Positions 1-12,839 of a stretch of DNA of 64,000 nt are shown here, piece by piece (positions within the stretch are counted from its first letter, which is position 1; every line of letters begins with the position of its first letter). Below the pieces are notes generated by a model, which saw only the letters and a list, made by a program, of their open reading frames with translations, was not told the DNA's origin and made no database searches. The DNA is from Camelus bactrianus. Taxonomy: Eukaryota > Chordata > Mammalia > Artiodactyla > Camelidae. Position numbers and translations under genes: made by a program. Where the stretch lies: NCBI RefSeq assembly GCF_048773025.1, contig NC_133564.1:36792645-36856644 (forward strand), in the 5' to 3' direction.

Positions 1-99
1 AGCAACAGGAAAGTATACCAAAGTATAATACTCACTGATAAATATAAATATATAAACAAATATGGTATATTGTACACTGTGATAGTGGTGTGTAAATCA

Positions 100-1055
100 C
101 AGCTTATTTTGGTATAAGAGTTAAAAGAGAAAAGTGTTAAAAATAAACATAACTATAAAAAGTTATTAATGGATGCACAATATAAAAATACATAAAGTGT
201 GACAACAAATATAAAGTTGGAGGATGAAATAAAAGAGTAGAATTTTTATATGTGATTGAAGTGAAGTTATTGTCAGCTTAAAAAGAGGCATAACTCTTAA
301 GATCTTTTATGCAAGCCTCATGGTAACCTCATGACATGAAAATACCAACAGAGAAGCCAAAAGAAAAAGAGAAAGCAATCAAAGAGTAACAAAAATCAAC
401 AAAACATAAAGGAAGACAGCAAGAAAGGAAAAGATGAACAAATAACTATAAACCAGACAAAGCTGTCAACAGTTAATGTGCAGCAACAAATCAGTAGGTT
501 AAGAAAATGTGGTCTAATCATACAATGGAATATTACTCGTCTTTAAAAAGGTAAGGAATTCCCGCCATTTAACACAACATGAATGAAACTGGAAGATGTT
601 ACATAAGCGAATTAAGTTGGTCACAGAGGACAAATACTGCATGATTCTACTTACATGAGGTGCCTAAAAATTGTCAAAGTCATAGATGTAGTGAATAAAT
701 TGCTGGTTGCCAGGAGCTATGAAGAAGATGGAAGGAGATTGGTTGTTCAATAGGATGTCAGTTGCACAAGATGTGTTTATTCTAGAGAGCTGCAGTATGG
801 TATTGTGCCTACAGTTAACAATACTGCACTACACACTTAAAAACTTGTTAAGATATATAAAATATATAAACAAGTTTATACTGTATAACACAGGAAACTA
901 TATTCAGTATCTTGTAACATAAAGAAAAAGATATGGAAATGAATATATTTATGTATATGTGTGACTGAAACATTATTCTGTGTATCAGAAATGGATGTAA
1001 CATTGTAAACTGACTAAACTTTAATAAAAATTAAATTCAATTTAATTTAAGTGTG
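100..1055 (+). mobile_element. Old L1 (LINE-1) remnant, plus strand
   Basis: The first part (about 120-490) resembles the start of old L1M ORF2. The second part (about 490-1050) resembles an L1M 3' UTR, with the characteristic run 'acaaatactgcatgattc' followed by 'ttgccaggagct'. The middle of ORF2 is missing, so this is an internally deleted or composite copy. No coding capacity remains. The first 100 bases are A/T-rich and not otherwise identified. Confidence 0.6.
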
Positions 1056-1056
1056 T

Positions 1057-1125
1057 GTGTATGTGTATATATATTATATATATTATTACATACTATATAT
1101 ATATATATATATATAATATATAACA
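1057..1125. repeat. GT/TA-rich microsatellite
   Basis: A run of GT then TA dinucleotides with a few interruptions, directly after the L1 tail. Such tracts often grow from the poly(A) end of a LINE. Confidence 0.9.
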
Positions 1126-3300
1126 GTTTGGCACACTAAAATGTTTTTGAAGCAACAACACTGCAGAAATAATGAACAAATGCAATACCCAGATTTTTGT
1201 TTTCAAATTTTTGTCCACTTAAAAAAATGTAGCAAACAATGTTCCTTGGAGAAATCACAGATTGTTTGCAGGTGTAGGGGAAAAACACAACATGTGGCTA
1301 TGATATAGTTTGGTGCCAGAAACCAAATGTACACTCAAAGATTAATGAGGTCATATCAAATATGCCAAATGGACATCTCATGGGCAAGTTTGGGGTAATT
1401 TTAATATCAAAAAGACTCATGAGTATAAGTGATTATAATCACTTAACCTAAGCAAGTATCCAGATATAACTTCAGCAATAGGAAATATAGGGAAAGAAAA
1501 ACAAGATAAAAGACAACTTGAGAAAATAAACAGGTGGGATATTCTATAAGAAAACTAGTATCTTTAAAAATTCAATGCTGTTTTTTAAAATTAATAACAC
1601 ATTAAAAACACAAAATGATACTTCTAGGTTTATATAAACAGATATAACAAATAAACATAGGGCATGATACTTGGTTTGACCCTGATTCAAAGATATAAAT
1701 AAATGATACAGCTATAAAAGTATGTTAGATGCAATTGCGGAAATTCATATATTGGCTATCAGGTTATATTAGAGAATTATTAATTACCATTCTTTCCCAG
1801 GTAAACAAATAACACATGTTTATTTAGGAAAAGATACTTATTCTTGGGAGATGCATGCTGAAATACTTAGAGGTATTGTGAAGTGTCATAAAACAAGTTT
1901 TAAATGTTCATCAAAAATGTATGTAGAGAGAGAAAGTAAACGTGGCAAAATATTAACAAATTTTAAATCTTAATGGAAGGTATATGGGTGCTCATTGCAC
2001 TATCCTTTCCACTTTTCTGTATGTTTAAAATGTCTCAATTTAATGTTTAGAGAGAGAAAATAACTGTCCAAGTGTACAAAGGCATTCTTGCAGTGCTGTT
2101 AAAAATATTATAACTCAGGGTACAACCTAAATGCACTGCAAAAATAAATCACTTAAACACATTTAGTACAGTTGGTCCCACCACAGAATGAATTCAGCCA
2201 ATCAGCGAACAGTTATCACCCAAGCAAATTCTTGGCATCAATATTACCCTAAACCCTGAGGACAGGGTGATAAAGAAAATAGAGGAGGCCTCGGCTCTCA
2301 GGGGAGAGCCAAAAAACAAGCCAACAAATAAATGAACAAATTCATTACCAGTAGGACTGATGCATGGCATGAAGGAAATAACAAATAACAGAGGAGTTTC
2401 CCTAGATTGAGGGAGAGGGAAGGTGACATTGGGGTGGCAGTATTTGAGCTGAGACTTGAGTGACAACAAGGGGCTGCCATGGGGGACACCTCTTAAATCT
2501 TCCCATCCTCACAATGGATAGCAGAGTGCAAAGGAACTGATGTGAGCATGAGGACGGCTACACAGGTGAAAAAGATGAGCACGGCTGAGGAACATGTTTG
2601 CATTTATGGTGCTGTGTGAGAAGAGGGGTCTAGAACATATTCTCTAATAGGATACAACTCTTCAAAGATACATATACACACAGGATGATGCAATGCAAAC
2701 CACCAACAGCTTGTCACTCTGTTGACATCACAGGTGACCTTTCTCTTTCTCTCACTATCTGTTTTTCCCAGTGTACAAATGAACATATGACTTTTACATA
2801 TATATTTATTTTAAAGGCTTATGCCCCCTCCTGGAGGAAAAAAAAAAAACAGCAGAAACAGCTCAGTAACTCACTGGCACCCAGAATGAAGGTCAGTCTG
2901 CACACCTGAGAAGGGCCATTCTGATCCCGCCTAGTCACAATCCAGGAGCTGCACATTGCCTGTCCAAATGTGTCCACTCTTCACAGGGAACAGCTTCATA
3001 TATTTATGAAATGCTTTGCTTTCTTCCTTGACTCTAAACCTTGGGGCTAGGACAGAAATTAGGGGAAACTTCTCATAAGCTACCAGCAACAGAAGACTAG
3101 CTTACCCTAAACAAACAAACAAACAAATCAATTAATTAATTATTTTGAAGTGTGGCTATGTCTGATTCAGCATCCTGGTTACTGCCACAGAGGAAAGCAA
3201 TCTACCAGTTGCTAGTTAGTGGGAGCCTGATGATCGGCTGCTCAGCCACAGATATCCACAAGAGGGTAGCAGAGGAGTTTGCTTGCTCAAACACAATCCC
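1126..3300. other. Intergenic, no gene recognised
   Basis: A/T-rich DNA without a convincing coding frame. About 1830-2060 resembles the 3' end of an old L1 (run 'ggtatatgggtgctcattg'), low confidence. About 2340-2470 looks like an unassigned ancient repeat. Positions 3111-3142 hold a short CAAA/TTAA simple repeat. Confidence 0.5.
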
Positions 3301-5170
3301 TTATGCCCTATCCTCCAGGGCCTCCATTATTCCCTCTTCACTCTCTGTTTTACTTCCCCTCTCAAAATGCTCTCCTGCTTTTCAGTTTACTGTGGAGAAT
3401 AAATCTATTGGATCTCCACCTTCTGTAGACAATGCTCAAATCACTCCTGTCACCTACTCCCAACCATAAACAAACTGAGTAGGTAGCATTTAAACCTATG
3501 TCTTCAATTAACATGCATGGCTAATTATTTCCCCAAAAGTCCCAAAAGGAAAGAGGGAAATTACACAAAAATTCAAGAAGCCTTGGATGCTTACTCTCTG
3601 AGATTCCCCCAACTTATATCAACTTATCTACTTATTTTTGGAGATGTTTTTCTTTGGTTTCAGAAAGCTAAAGGGACCAGTATCTTGGAAGAACTTAAGG
3701 GTTCTCAAACTGCTGCTCAGTTCAGTCAGAAAGTGAAAGCGTTAGAGGAAAAGGGTTAGAAGCCATTCTAATTTTTATCTTGTTAAAATTGTTTGGTCAT
3801 GTGTTCAGAATTGTAAACAACTGAAGGATGAAATGTGGTAAATAAACACCAGCAATTAGAAACTATTTGGAAAGATAAGCAAGACTTGAACTTAATTACT
3901 AAAGTAGCCTTTGCTCTAGCCACAGCTTTCTGAATGGTATAAGACTTGAGCTTCATGACAGGAAAAAAAGTCTAGTGTTAGAATGCTGAGATGTCTAATC
4001 TTCAGACATTAGCTCAGCACTGTGAGGACAACGTTTCTAAAAAATAGGAAACTCACTATCAAATGACATGGCTTTACAATTAAAACAATTACAAAAACCT
4101 GAACAAAGTCAGGACCCCAAAATATGGGCTCCTGTTGAACAAGATACTTGCTGGCATTACAAAGAAAAAGTCCATTGGATTTTGGAATGTCTAGACTCCA
4201 AATAGAAAGAAAAGCCCCCAAAACTCTCTACACAGGAGGAATACTAACTTAGCTCTGAGGAAGCAAGCATTCTTTGACCACAATTCCCACTAAATTCACA
4301 GGGTGAGGTTAACCTTTTGAGTTGAAGGGCACCCTACCACATTTCTCTTTGATATTGGAGTGGCATATATCACTTTTAACACTGCTTCCTTTTCTGGCAC
4401 CTTCTTCAAAGTCACCAAAATGCCAGTGGTGGGTTTTGATAATTTGCCTCAGTTTGCCTCCCAGTCCTTCAGTATATTTATAAGATCCCTTATGTCTCAA
4501 CACAATTTTCCTCTTAGATAAACTACCACAATAGCTTCATGGATAGGGGTATTATACTTCATTGTGATACTGCAGGACTTCTTTCACAGGTCTCCTATTC
4601 ATTTCTTTCACTTTTGTTTCCTCTAATGGCTTTACCTGACTTCCTTAAGCTTCTCTGTCCTCTTCAACCTAGTACCAATCTTACTGTGGACTTAAGCCAA
4701 TTAGTGGACAGGACTTCTCTTCTTTTTAGACAAGGAATTTAACTGAAATTGATCATGTATGGGGTGGAGAACCCCATAATACAATGCTATGGTAAGTGGA
4801 AGTATTTCTGTCCATGCCCCTCCCTAAGATCCCCCAATATAGCATAACACAAGGGAAACTTGATGGATGCTGTCCAATAGTTCAAGAATTATTAGATAAG
4901 GTACTCATGGTTCTTACTTCTATCCCATGCAACAATTACATTCTGGCTGCTTAAAAGCCAAGTGGAAAGGATACTGGCTATTCCAAGACAGGAGATGCTA
5001 ATATGTTCCCCTTCAAATCTAATAGATCTCTATCCTGAGATCTATTAATATGTTCCCCTAACTACATACTTCAACTCTTAATCCACCCTTATCAGACTTT
5101 CCCCTTCCCACTCTAGCCCTTAAACTCTCTATAATCACTCAGCTTTAGGCTTCTTTTCCCCTTCTGGGGG
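3300..5170 (+). mobile_element. Endogenous retrovirus fossil, class I (gamma-like), internal region only
   Basis: Heavily decayed plus-strand retroviral internal sequence. In order, it shows stretches resembling the gag nucleocapsid zinc knuckle (around 4140-4200), the protease start (around 4310-4450) and the beginning of reverse transcriptase (around 4830-5000). The order gag-pro-pol supports the call. It is clearly broken with many interruptions, the rest of pol and env are not visible, and no flanking LTR pair was found. The amount of decay suggests an old insertion. The 5' boundary is approximate. Confidence 0.6.
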
Positions 5171-5800
5171 TCTTGAGAAATGTAGGGACCCTAAAAGCAA
5201 CTACCATAGGTGGAAAAGACTAATTGGAAACAGAGCGGATATTTTATCTACTCAGATGAATTAAAAAAATACCCACATAGCTGCTTGGTGTCTTCCTATT
5301 CCTCATTCCAAAATTGAGTTTATGGTCACCTTGACATGTACCCAGATGTCAGGATTCTTCGCTCACTCACAGAGGCTTGCAGACCTAGGCAGATGTCACA
5401 CACCAAACCAGGCTCTCTCTCACTGCCACTGACTGTATTCCATCACTTTTTGTTTCTCTTTGGCCAATCTAGGAGCTACTGGCAGTGCTATGTTGTTGGG
5501 AGTGAGACAGTTACTGGCATAGATGTGTGGATTCATGGCTTGGAGATCAGGCAGTAACTCATGTGGATGATGCGTAGACACATGGACAGTACACACATTC
5601 CTTTTCTGTATCTCTGCTCCAAGACAATGAGGATATTTAGATGCTGTTTAACCCAAATGGCCCTAGAAGCAGACACTCAGCCTGAGATTCTGTACTTGGA
5701 CCATTTTACTCGGCTTGTAAGACAATGATACATTCATGAGCTGATGACAACCACTGGCATATCGTAGCATCACATTTACCTAAACCAGGATGGCTTCCCA
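5170..5800. other. Intergenic, nothing recognised
   Basis: No exon, RNA gene or repeat family was recognised. A 73-codon open frame at 5336-5557 has no recognisable motif and is treated as chance. Confidence 0.4.
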
Positions 5801-5804
5801 TTGT

Positions 5805-5956
5805 CCACTTTTGTAAACAAAGTCTTACTGGAATATAGCTATGCCCATTTGTTTACCTATTGTATGAATGCTTTCACTGAATACTTGCTACAGTGACCCT
5901 ATGTCTCAAAAAGTCTAAAATATTTACTATCTGGCCTTTTATGAAGAAGTTCCCAT
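5805..5956 (-). mobile_element. hAT-Charlie-type non-autonomous DNA transposon fragment
   Basis: The stretch contains 'aaatatttactatctggcc' near its right end and 'cccatttgtttac' in the middle. Both are hallmarks of a common mammalian hAT MITE whose terminus reads as a 'caggggtcggcaaac'-type inverted repeat. The exact subfamily is not assigned. The copy is decayed and truncated. Confidence 0.55.
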
Positions 5957-6724
5957 AGGCACGGAGAGTTGTGAGGAAGGTAGAGAAAAGGAGAGAGGAG
6001 GAGGACTCCCTGTACCCTCACAGCCTGGCGTCCTTGGCCATATCAGTGCTGCACCTCTCATCTTTCTCTTATACACTGCTCCATTTTCTTTCTCACAAAC
6101 ACATGTGTGCACCCAGTCACTTTTTTTATCTGACCAAATGCATCCCTTTGGAACTGGTCCAATTGGCTAAATTCCTGTGTAAAGAGGATATCTATGTTAG
6201 GAGAGGATCCATATGTTAGGGAAGTACAGGCATGCTGAGCAAAATGCCAATAGTGAGCATCTCCAGATAATACAATAGGTTGTTCATTTTCATCTTTAAT
6301 CTTTATTTTCTATTTATGATAAAATATATTCATTTAAACGTATATACTAAGGAACAGATTTAAAATCTTAAAAGACCTTCACTAACAAAAATACCCAGGG
6401 ATCCTCGCCAAGAGGAAAATGCTTGAAATATACTTGTTGTATACAGCCTTGCTTACATTTGTGCCATGCATTTTCTATTTTTCTTGTTTGCCAAGGAAAG
6501 TTAAGTCACATTTGGCAACCTTATATGGGGGAGAGATGTATCAAGAAGTGGGGCTATGAAGGCCTTCCAGTGCAGGGCGGCCTACAGAAAGTGGTGGCAT
6601 GTGTTAAGATGTGACTATTAAATAACTTTTTCTAATCTCCTCTCACCACGAACCACACACCCATATTCATGCTGTAATCAGTAGATCTAGCATGACTCTG
6701 CTAACTGAAAAACAGCCTGAATTA
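5957..6724. other. Upstream flank of GBP6, nothing recognised
   Basis: Ordinary non-coding sequence. Open frames at 5971-6219 and 6423-6614 are short, have no known motif and no plausible splice context. Confidence 0.4.
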
Positions 6725-6760
6725 CTTTTGCTTTCAGCTTCAGTTTTATTACTATCATAC
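6725..6760 (+). promoter_or_regulatory. Candidate interferon-stimulated response element upstream of GBP6
   Basis: The sequence around 6731-6750 reads 'ctttcagcttcagtttt' followed by 'attacta'. GBP-family promoters carry an ISRE of the form 'ctttcagtttcatattact', so this resembles that element with a small internal expansion. It lies about 150 bp upstream of a strong splice donor, where a first exon is expected. No TATA box is evident. The assignment rests on similarity and position only. Confidence 0.4.
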
Positions 6761-6799
6761 TAGATGGACCAAGAAGAGATGAACCACCTTACTCTTTTT

Positions 6800-6898
6800 T
6801 AGCTTTGATGAAGAAGAGACAGACAGGTGGGAGGAGCTAGTGAGCAAAGTGTAAGAAGCAACTGAGAACATTTCTTGTACCCCCAGTGTGCGGAGCAG
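6800..6898 (+). other. GBP6: Candidate non-coding first exon of GBP6
   Basis: GBP genes have a short untranslated first exon spliced to an exon carrying the start codon. The sequence here ends in 'gtgcggagcag' followed by a near-consensus donor 'gtatgt' at 6899. It sits downstream of the ISRE-like element and 7.9 kb before the ATG exon. The start is a guess; only the donor is well defined. RNA evidence would be needed to confirm it. Confidence 0.4.
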
Positions 6899-6938
6899 GT
6901 ATGTCCTTGTCTTTTACGTGCAGCACAAAATTGATTTC

Positions 6939-7104
6939 TTTTTTTTTTTTTTTATTGAAATATAGTTGATTTACAATGCTGTGTTAGTTTCTGGTGTACA
7001 GCACAGTGATTCATATATATTCTTTTTCTTTATAAGTTATTACAAGATGCTGAATATAGTTCGGTAGGACTTTGTTTCTTATCTCTTCTGTATGTAGTAA
7101 TTTG
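6939..7104 (-). mobile_element. 5'-truncated L1 tail in intron 1, with target-site duplication
   Basis: A T-run (antisense poly(A)) is followed by the artiodactyl-type L1 3' end 'tagttgatttacaatgctg' in reverse orientation. It is flanked by 13-bp direct repeats differing at one base (6926-6938 and 7105-7117), so this is one complete insertion of about 165 bp. It lies about 40 bp past the putative exon 1 donor. Confidence 0.8.
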
Positions 7105-7117
7105 CAAGATTGATTTC

Positions 7118-7830
7118 AGATTCAAAGTGACACCTGAAGAAGGGCAAGTGGCCTGCTGTCTGGCATGCAGGGGTCTGTGGCTGGCTTTAGTTCTAGAGAA
7201 GTTCAGCTTCTCTGTATGGACCAGTGGCAGCTGCAAGGTGACAGCCAGGCACACTGTGTACCCCTGGATGTGCTGCTCCTTAAAAGAGCCCTCCTGGGAG
7301 CCTGCCTGTCTTTCTCTGTCAAGTTCTGTGGGTTGGCATTAGAATTCAGAGAATAAGAGAGTCCCTGGCAAGGAGGTTATAGGGAACTGCCATCTATAGA
7401 GATAGTTTCTTTTTAATATTTCTATTAGTCAATTTAAGAAAGCTTACAGTGAGAGCTCTGTAAATCTCTGTGTAGAGATAAATTTAGTCCCCTCACCCCT
7501 GATCTTTATTAGTTAAACATTATGATCACGTCAAAACTCTCTTTCTCTTTCTGTCTCTCTGGCTCCATCTTCCTCACTCTTATTCTCTCTCTTCCCCTCT
7601 CCCTCAAACCCCGCCCTCGCATTTGTGGGTTTGTTTTTCATAATAACATTGGAATCATTTGTAGCATGTTTTATATATACACAACCTGGGTTTAACAATC
7701 CCTTCGGGTGATATTTTTTCCTGTAGATCCCATTTTGAAAACCAACCTGGAACAGGATTGAAGAGCTGCAGTTTGTAAATTTGATGTTAAAAATTATGTG
7801 GCTAATTCACAGCTAAGAAATCATAGGCCT
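7118..7830. other. Intron 1 sequence, nothing recognised
   Basis: Includes a pyrimidine-rich CT tract around 7535-7610. Overlapping short open frames at 7127-7356 have no recognisable domain. Confidence 0.4.
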
Positions 7831-9285
7831 TTTTTTTTAACATTTTTATTGAGTTATAGTCATTTTACAATGTGTCAAATGCCAGTATAGAGCAGAATTT
7901 TTCAATTTTACATGAACATACATATATTCATTGTCACATTTTTTCACTATGAGCTACCAAAAGATCTTGTATATATTTCCTCGTGTTATACAGTATAATC
8001 CTGTTTATCTATTCTGCATATGCCTGTCAGTATCTACAAATTTTGAACTCCTATTCTGTCCCTTCCCCCGACCCGCCCCCTAGGCAACCACAAGTTTGTA
8101 TTCTATGTCTATGAGTCAGTCTCTATTTTGTACTTATTTTCTTTTAAAAATTTTTTTAGATTCCACATATGAGAGGTCTCATATGGTATTTTTCTTTCTC
8201 TTTCTGTCTTACTTCACTTAGAATGACATTCTCCAGGAACATCCATGTTGCTGCAAATGGCATTATGTTTTTGTTTTTATGGCTGATTAGTATTCCATTG
8301 TATAAATATACCACTACTTCTTTATCCAGTCATCTGTTAATGGACATTTAAGCTGTTTCCATGTCTTGGCTATTGTAAATAGTGCTGCTATGAATATTGG
8401 GGTGCAGGTGTCATCCTGAAGTAGGGTTCCTTCTAGATATATGCCCAGGAGTGGGATCACTGTGTCATATATTAAGTCTATTCCTGGTCTTTAGAGGAAT
8501 CTCCATACTGTTTTCCACAGTGGCTGCACCAAACTGCATTCACATCAGCATTGTAGAAGGTTTCCCTTTTCTCCACAGCCTCTCCAGCATTTGTCATTTG
8601 TGGACTTTTGAATGATGGCCATTCTGGCTGCTGTGAGATGATACCTCATCATAGTTTTGATTTGAATTTCTCTGATAATTAGTGATATTGAGCATTTTTT
8701 CTTGTGCCTATTGGTCATTTGTATGTCTTCCTTAGAGAATTCTTGTTTAGCTCTTCTGCTCATTTTTCGATTGGGTTGTTTGTTTGTTTCTTATTATGTT
8801 GTAGGAGCTGCTTATATATTCTGGAGATCGAGCCTTTGTTGGTTTCATATTTGCAAAAATGTTCTCCCATTCCTTTGGTTGTCTTTTTGTTTTACTTATG
8901 GTTTCCTTTGCTGTGCAGATGCTTGTAAGTTTCATTAGGTCCCATTTGTTTATTCTTGCTTTTATTTCTATTGCTTGAGTAGACTGTTCTAGGAGAATAT
9001 TTTTCAGATGTATGTCAGATAACATTTTGTCTGTGTTTTCTTCTAGGATGTTTATTGTATCTTGTCTTATGTTTAAATCTTTGATCCATTTTGTGTTTAT
9101 TTTTGTGTATCATGTAAGGGAGTGTTCTAGCTTCATTGATTTACATGCTGCTGTCCAGTATTCCCAACATCATTTGCTGAAGAGACTGTCTTTATTCCAT
9201 TGTATATTCTTGCCTCCTTTGTCTAAGATTAGTTGACCAAATCTTTGTGGGTTCATTTCTGTGTTCTCTATTCTATTCCACAGAC
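7831..9285 (-). mobile_element. L1 3' portion, antisense, 5'-truncated
   Basis: Begins with an antisense poly(A) tract and L1 3' UTR, then reads into the C-terminal part of ORF2. The minus-strand frame 8545-8763 contains '[20 protein letters not shown]' and 'CWRGCGEKG', typical of the L1 ORF2 C-terminus. Multiple stops interrupt the frame. The 5' end stops within ORF2. Confidence 0.9.
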
Positions 9286-10450
9286 CTGGTTTTTATAAAG
9301 TTGTTTCTCTCACATTTTTCTGTATCTTCCTTTAGTTTTCCCTTTAAAGAGGGAACTGGACAATTCTGGTCATTATAACGTAGCTGTTAGAGGATCCTGT
9401 TTTACCTTTGTATTCTTTGCTCCCACAATGAAGAATCAGACAAAAGGAGATGGTGCTGGAGCAGTGTTTGAATTTCCTTGCTGCTTTGCTCTGATAAAAA
9501 AATATATATATAGACCTTGTTTTTAGTAACCTAAAGTTTGCAGATTGTGTTCAAATGTGTAACCCAATTTGTTTAGTGCAATTATTTTGGATAAATCACC
9601 ATCTAATTCAGTAAACATGCACTGAAATCCCATTTTGTGCCACATGCTATGCTCATATATAAGCTTATAGTTATCTAATTTTATTATAAAAACATCCTCC
9701 AGACTGGACTTACCATTTTTTTCATATTACCCCTATAATTAATCTTAAAATCTCAGGTTTAGCTAGATGAAGCTTTTTGTTTAAGGCCACATTAGTAACT
9801 GATAAAGCTGGTATTTTTAAAAAGTATTTTTTGATAGTATTTGAGGCATCTTGAATACTTGACCTATAAATATGGAAATGAATAGTTGAGACATTTGAGT
9901 ATAATATCATGTTTATTTAACCTGATTATGAAATATGCATAGATATTATAGGGAACTTTTAATATAATGCCAATCAAAAATATGCCAGAAAAACCACGGC
10001 ATAATTGTGCTTTTAATACTTAATATTTAAAGTCAAATTTTGCCTTGGAAAACAATTACAAGGAAATCTCATATTCTTTTCACCTAGATTTACTCACTGG
10101 TGGCATTTTGCTACATTTGCTTTTCTCTCTAAGTATATGTATATTTCTCTCAATATAATATAAAACAATATTTACATTTTCAGTCTTATTTTCACTTATG
10201 GGATTAAGTTGCAAAATCCTGACCCTTCTCAGCTAAACATTTTGACCTAAATCTCTCAAGATTCAGGACATCCTGAAACAAAAGAAGAGTGGCAAGTGGA
10301 AGAAGGGGCAAATGTGTGGGAACATTGACCTAAAGTGTGCAGCCTCCTTCTGAAAAAGGGGAGGCAGGACGGTGGGAAAAGGCTTCAATATTTTACCTAT
10401 GAGGATGATGTTAGCTGTGTGTTTTCCACATATAGCCTTCCTTATGTTGA
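9286..10450. other. Intron 1 sequence, nothing recognised
   Basis: A/T-rich with no convincing coding frame or known repeat. Confidence 0.4.
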
Positions 10451-12373
10451 GGTAATTTATTTTTACTCCTAATTTTGTTTTGTTTAGTTTTCACATAATT
10501 GTAAATTTTGCAGTTTTACTCCATCTATTAATTTCCAGTTTCATTTCATTGGGCTCAGAAAAGATACTTTGTATGATTTTAACCTTTTTAAATTTGTTAA
10601 GACTTGTTTTGTGGCCTAAAATATGGTCTATCCTTGGAAATATTCCATGCCCATCTGGGAAAACATGTGTTCTCTTGTTGTTGAATGGGAATGTTCTATA
10701 TAAGTCTATTAGGTTCAATTAATCAATAGTGTTGTACAAGTCCTCTATTTTGTTCTTGACCTTCTGTCTGTTTTTTCTACCTATTATTACAAGTAGGGTA
10801 TTAAACTGTCCTATTATTGTTGAGTGATCTGTTGCTCAATTCTGTCAATGTTTATTTCATATATTTTGGAACTCTGATGTTCAGGTATACATATTTAGAA
10901 TCGTTTTATCTTCTAGATAAACTTGACTCTTTTAACATAATGTCCTTCTTTGTCTCTTTTAACAGTGCTTGAAATACATTCTCTTTTATCTCTTATAGAT
11001 ATAACCACAAAAGTACACTTTTTGTTGTTATTTGCATAGATTATATTCCTGGAGAGTATAATAAGGTGTTAGTTGCTAGAGCAGACCTGTCTCCAATCTG
11101 TCTGGTGGCAAACCAGCACCCATTCACTCTTTCTAGTCTAGGCTTCTCCAGCCTTTCTGTTTCAGTCTTTCTCCAAGTAGCCAAGGGGACTTGTCTCCTC
11201 CGTGTAGGACCCCAGGACTGGGATGCCCAGTCTGTGGCTTGACTCACTCACTCCTCAGGGTTAGGTACTGTTTGCACAGTCTTCCTTTTCCTGTTAGTGT
11301 TTCCCCAGGTGCACAGGTCCCAACCTGAAGTATTTACTCCTGCCCTACCTAATTATGTGGAAATATCTCTCAAAATCTTGTTTGTATAGAAGTTCTTCAG
11401 CCAGTTTTCAGTCACTTTTCTGTGAGAAATTATTATCCCTCATCTTGACCCGTCTTCTCTGGAAACAGTATTCTTGATTGGCAGGTCCCCCACCCCACCA
11501 CTTCACTTTCAGTTTTTAGCAATTTAAATATATTATTCCACTGTCTTCTGGCCTCCAAGTATTTTGTTGAGAAATTGACTGGCAATCTTATTGGATGTGA
11601 TGAGTTACAGCTTGTTGCTTTCAAGATTCTCTCTTTGTCTTTTGACAATTTTGTTATAATATGCCTCAGCATTGGTCTCTGATGATTTATCCTACTGGAG
11701 TCTGTTGAATATCTTGCATTTGTAGATTCATGTATTTCATTACATTGGGAAATTTTTAGCCATTATTTCCTCAAATAGTCTCTCTGCCCTGCTTCTCCCT
11801 TCTGCTTTAAGGACTTTCATAATGCATATATCTGTCTACTTGACAGTATCTCATAATTCTCTTAGGCTATATTCACTTTTAAAAAGTTATTTCTTCCTTC
11901 TGCTCCTGAGACTTGATAACTTCAATTGTCCTGTCTTCAAGTTTCTGAGTCTTTTTGCTTGTGCAAGTCTAATCCCCTTTATGTGCACTCAAATGTTCTT
12001 CCCCTGAGCTATACTCCCTAGTCTAATCCTCTAGAAAATTTGTAAATTTATTTATTATATTTTCCAGCTTCAGAATTTCAGTTTCATTCCTTTTTTTATT
12101 ATTATTTTTATCTCATTGTTGATTTTCTAATTTTGTTCACATATTATTTTCCTGATTTTCTTTAGTTATTTTTCTGAGTTTTCCTTTAGCTTTTTAATCA
12201 TGTTTTTAAAAAGTTGTTCGAAAGTCTTTGACTAAAACGTTTAATGTATATGTTTCTTCAGGGTTGTTTTTTGTTTTTTGCCACTTTATTTTCTTCCTTC
12301 GGAAGGGACATATTTTCATTTATTTTGTATGCCTTGTGACTTTTGTTGTTGTTGTTGAAAAATTGAATATTTA

Positions 12374-12478
12374 ATTATCTGTTTATTTATTTTAAATGGA
12401 GGTACTGGATATTGAACTGAGGATCTTGGACATGTTAAGCACATGCTCTACTACTGAGTTATTGCCCTCCAACCCCCT
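12374..12478 (-). mobile_element. Camelid tRNA-derived SINE (VIC-type), with target-site duplication
   Basis: The reverse strand has a tRNA-like A box ('taactcagtagtagagc') and a 'gttcaatatccagtacctcc' stretch, with an A/T-rich tail. The copy is flanked by near-identical direct repeats, 12357-12373 and 12479-12494 ('gaaa-attga..attta'). This SINE family is characteristic of camelids and is the main species clue in the window. Confidence 0.8.
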
Positions 12479-12839
12479 GAAAATTGAGCATTTATGAAAG
12501 CAGTCACCTTTCCCATTCTTTGCATACTGGCTTTGTGACAAGGAAGTCTTTCCCTAAGCTGGCCCTTGATTTTGAGGCTTGAGATGAAGCTTAGGAGAAG
12601 CTGTAGTATTTTTAGGCTTTTTTGAGCATGCATCTTCCCTCGGCCTGTGTGTTACTTTTTCAGTTTTCCCATATATGTGCCCCTTTAAGTATATTAATTT
12701 CCCAAAGTGTGTCTCCTTGGAACTTTTGATTGTCTATTGTGTGTCTCCACAGTGAAAAGAAAAAGAAAAATTCAATTTCTCCTCTCAACTCTCTATTCTC
12801 TATACTTACTTCTGGTCACCACATATGTGAACATTTTTT

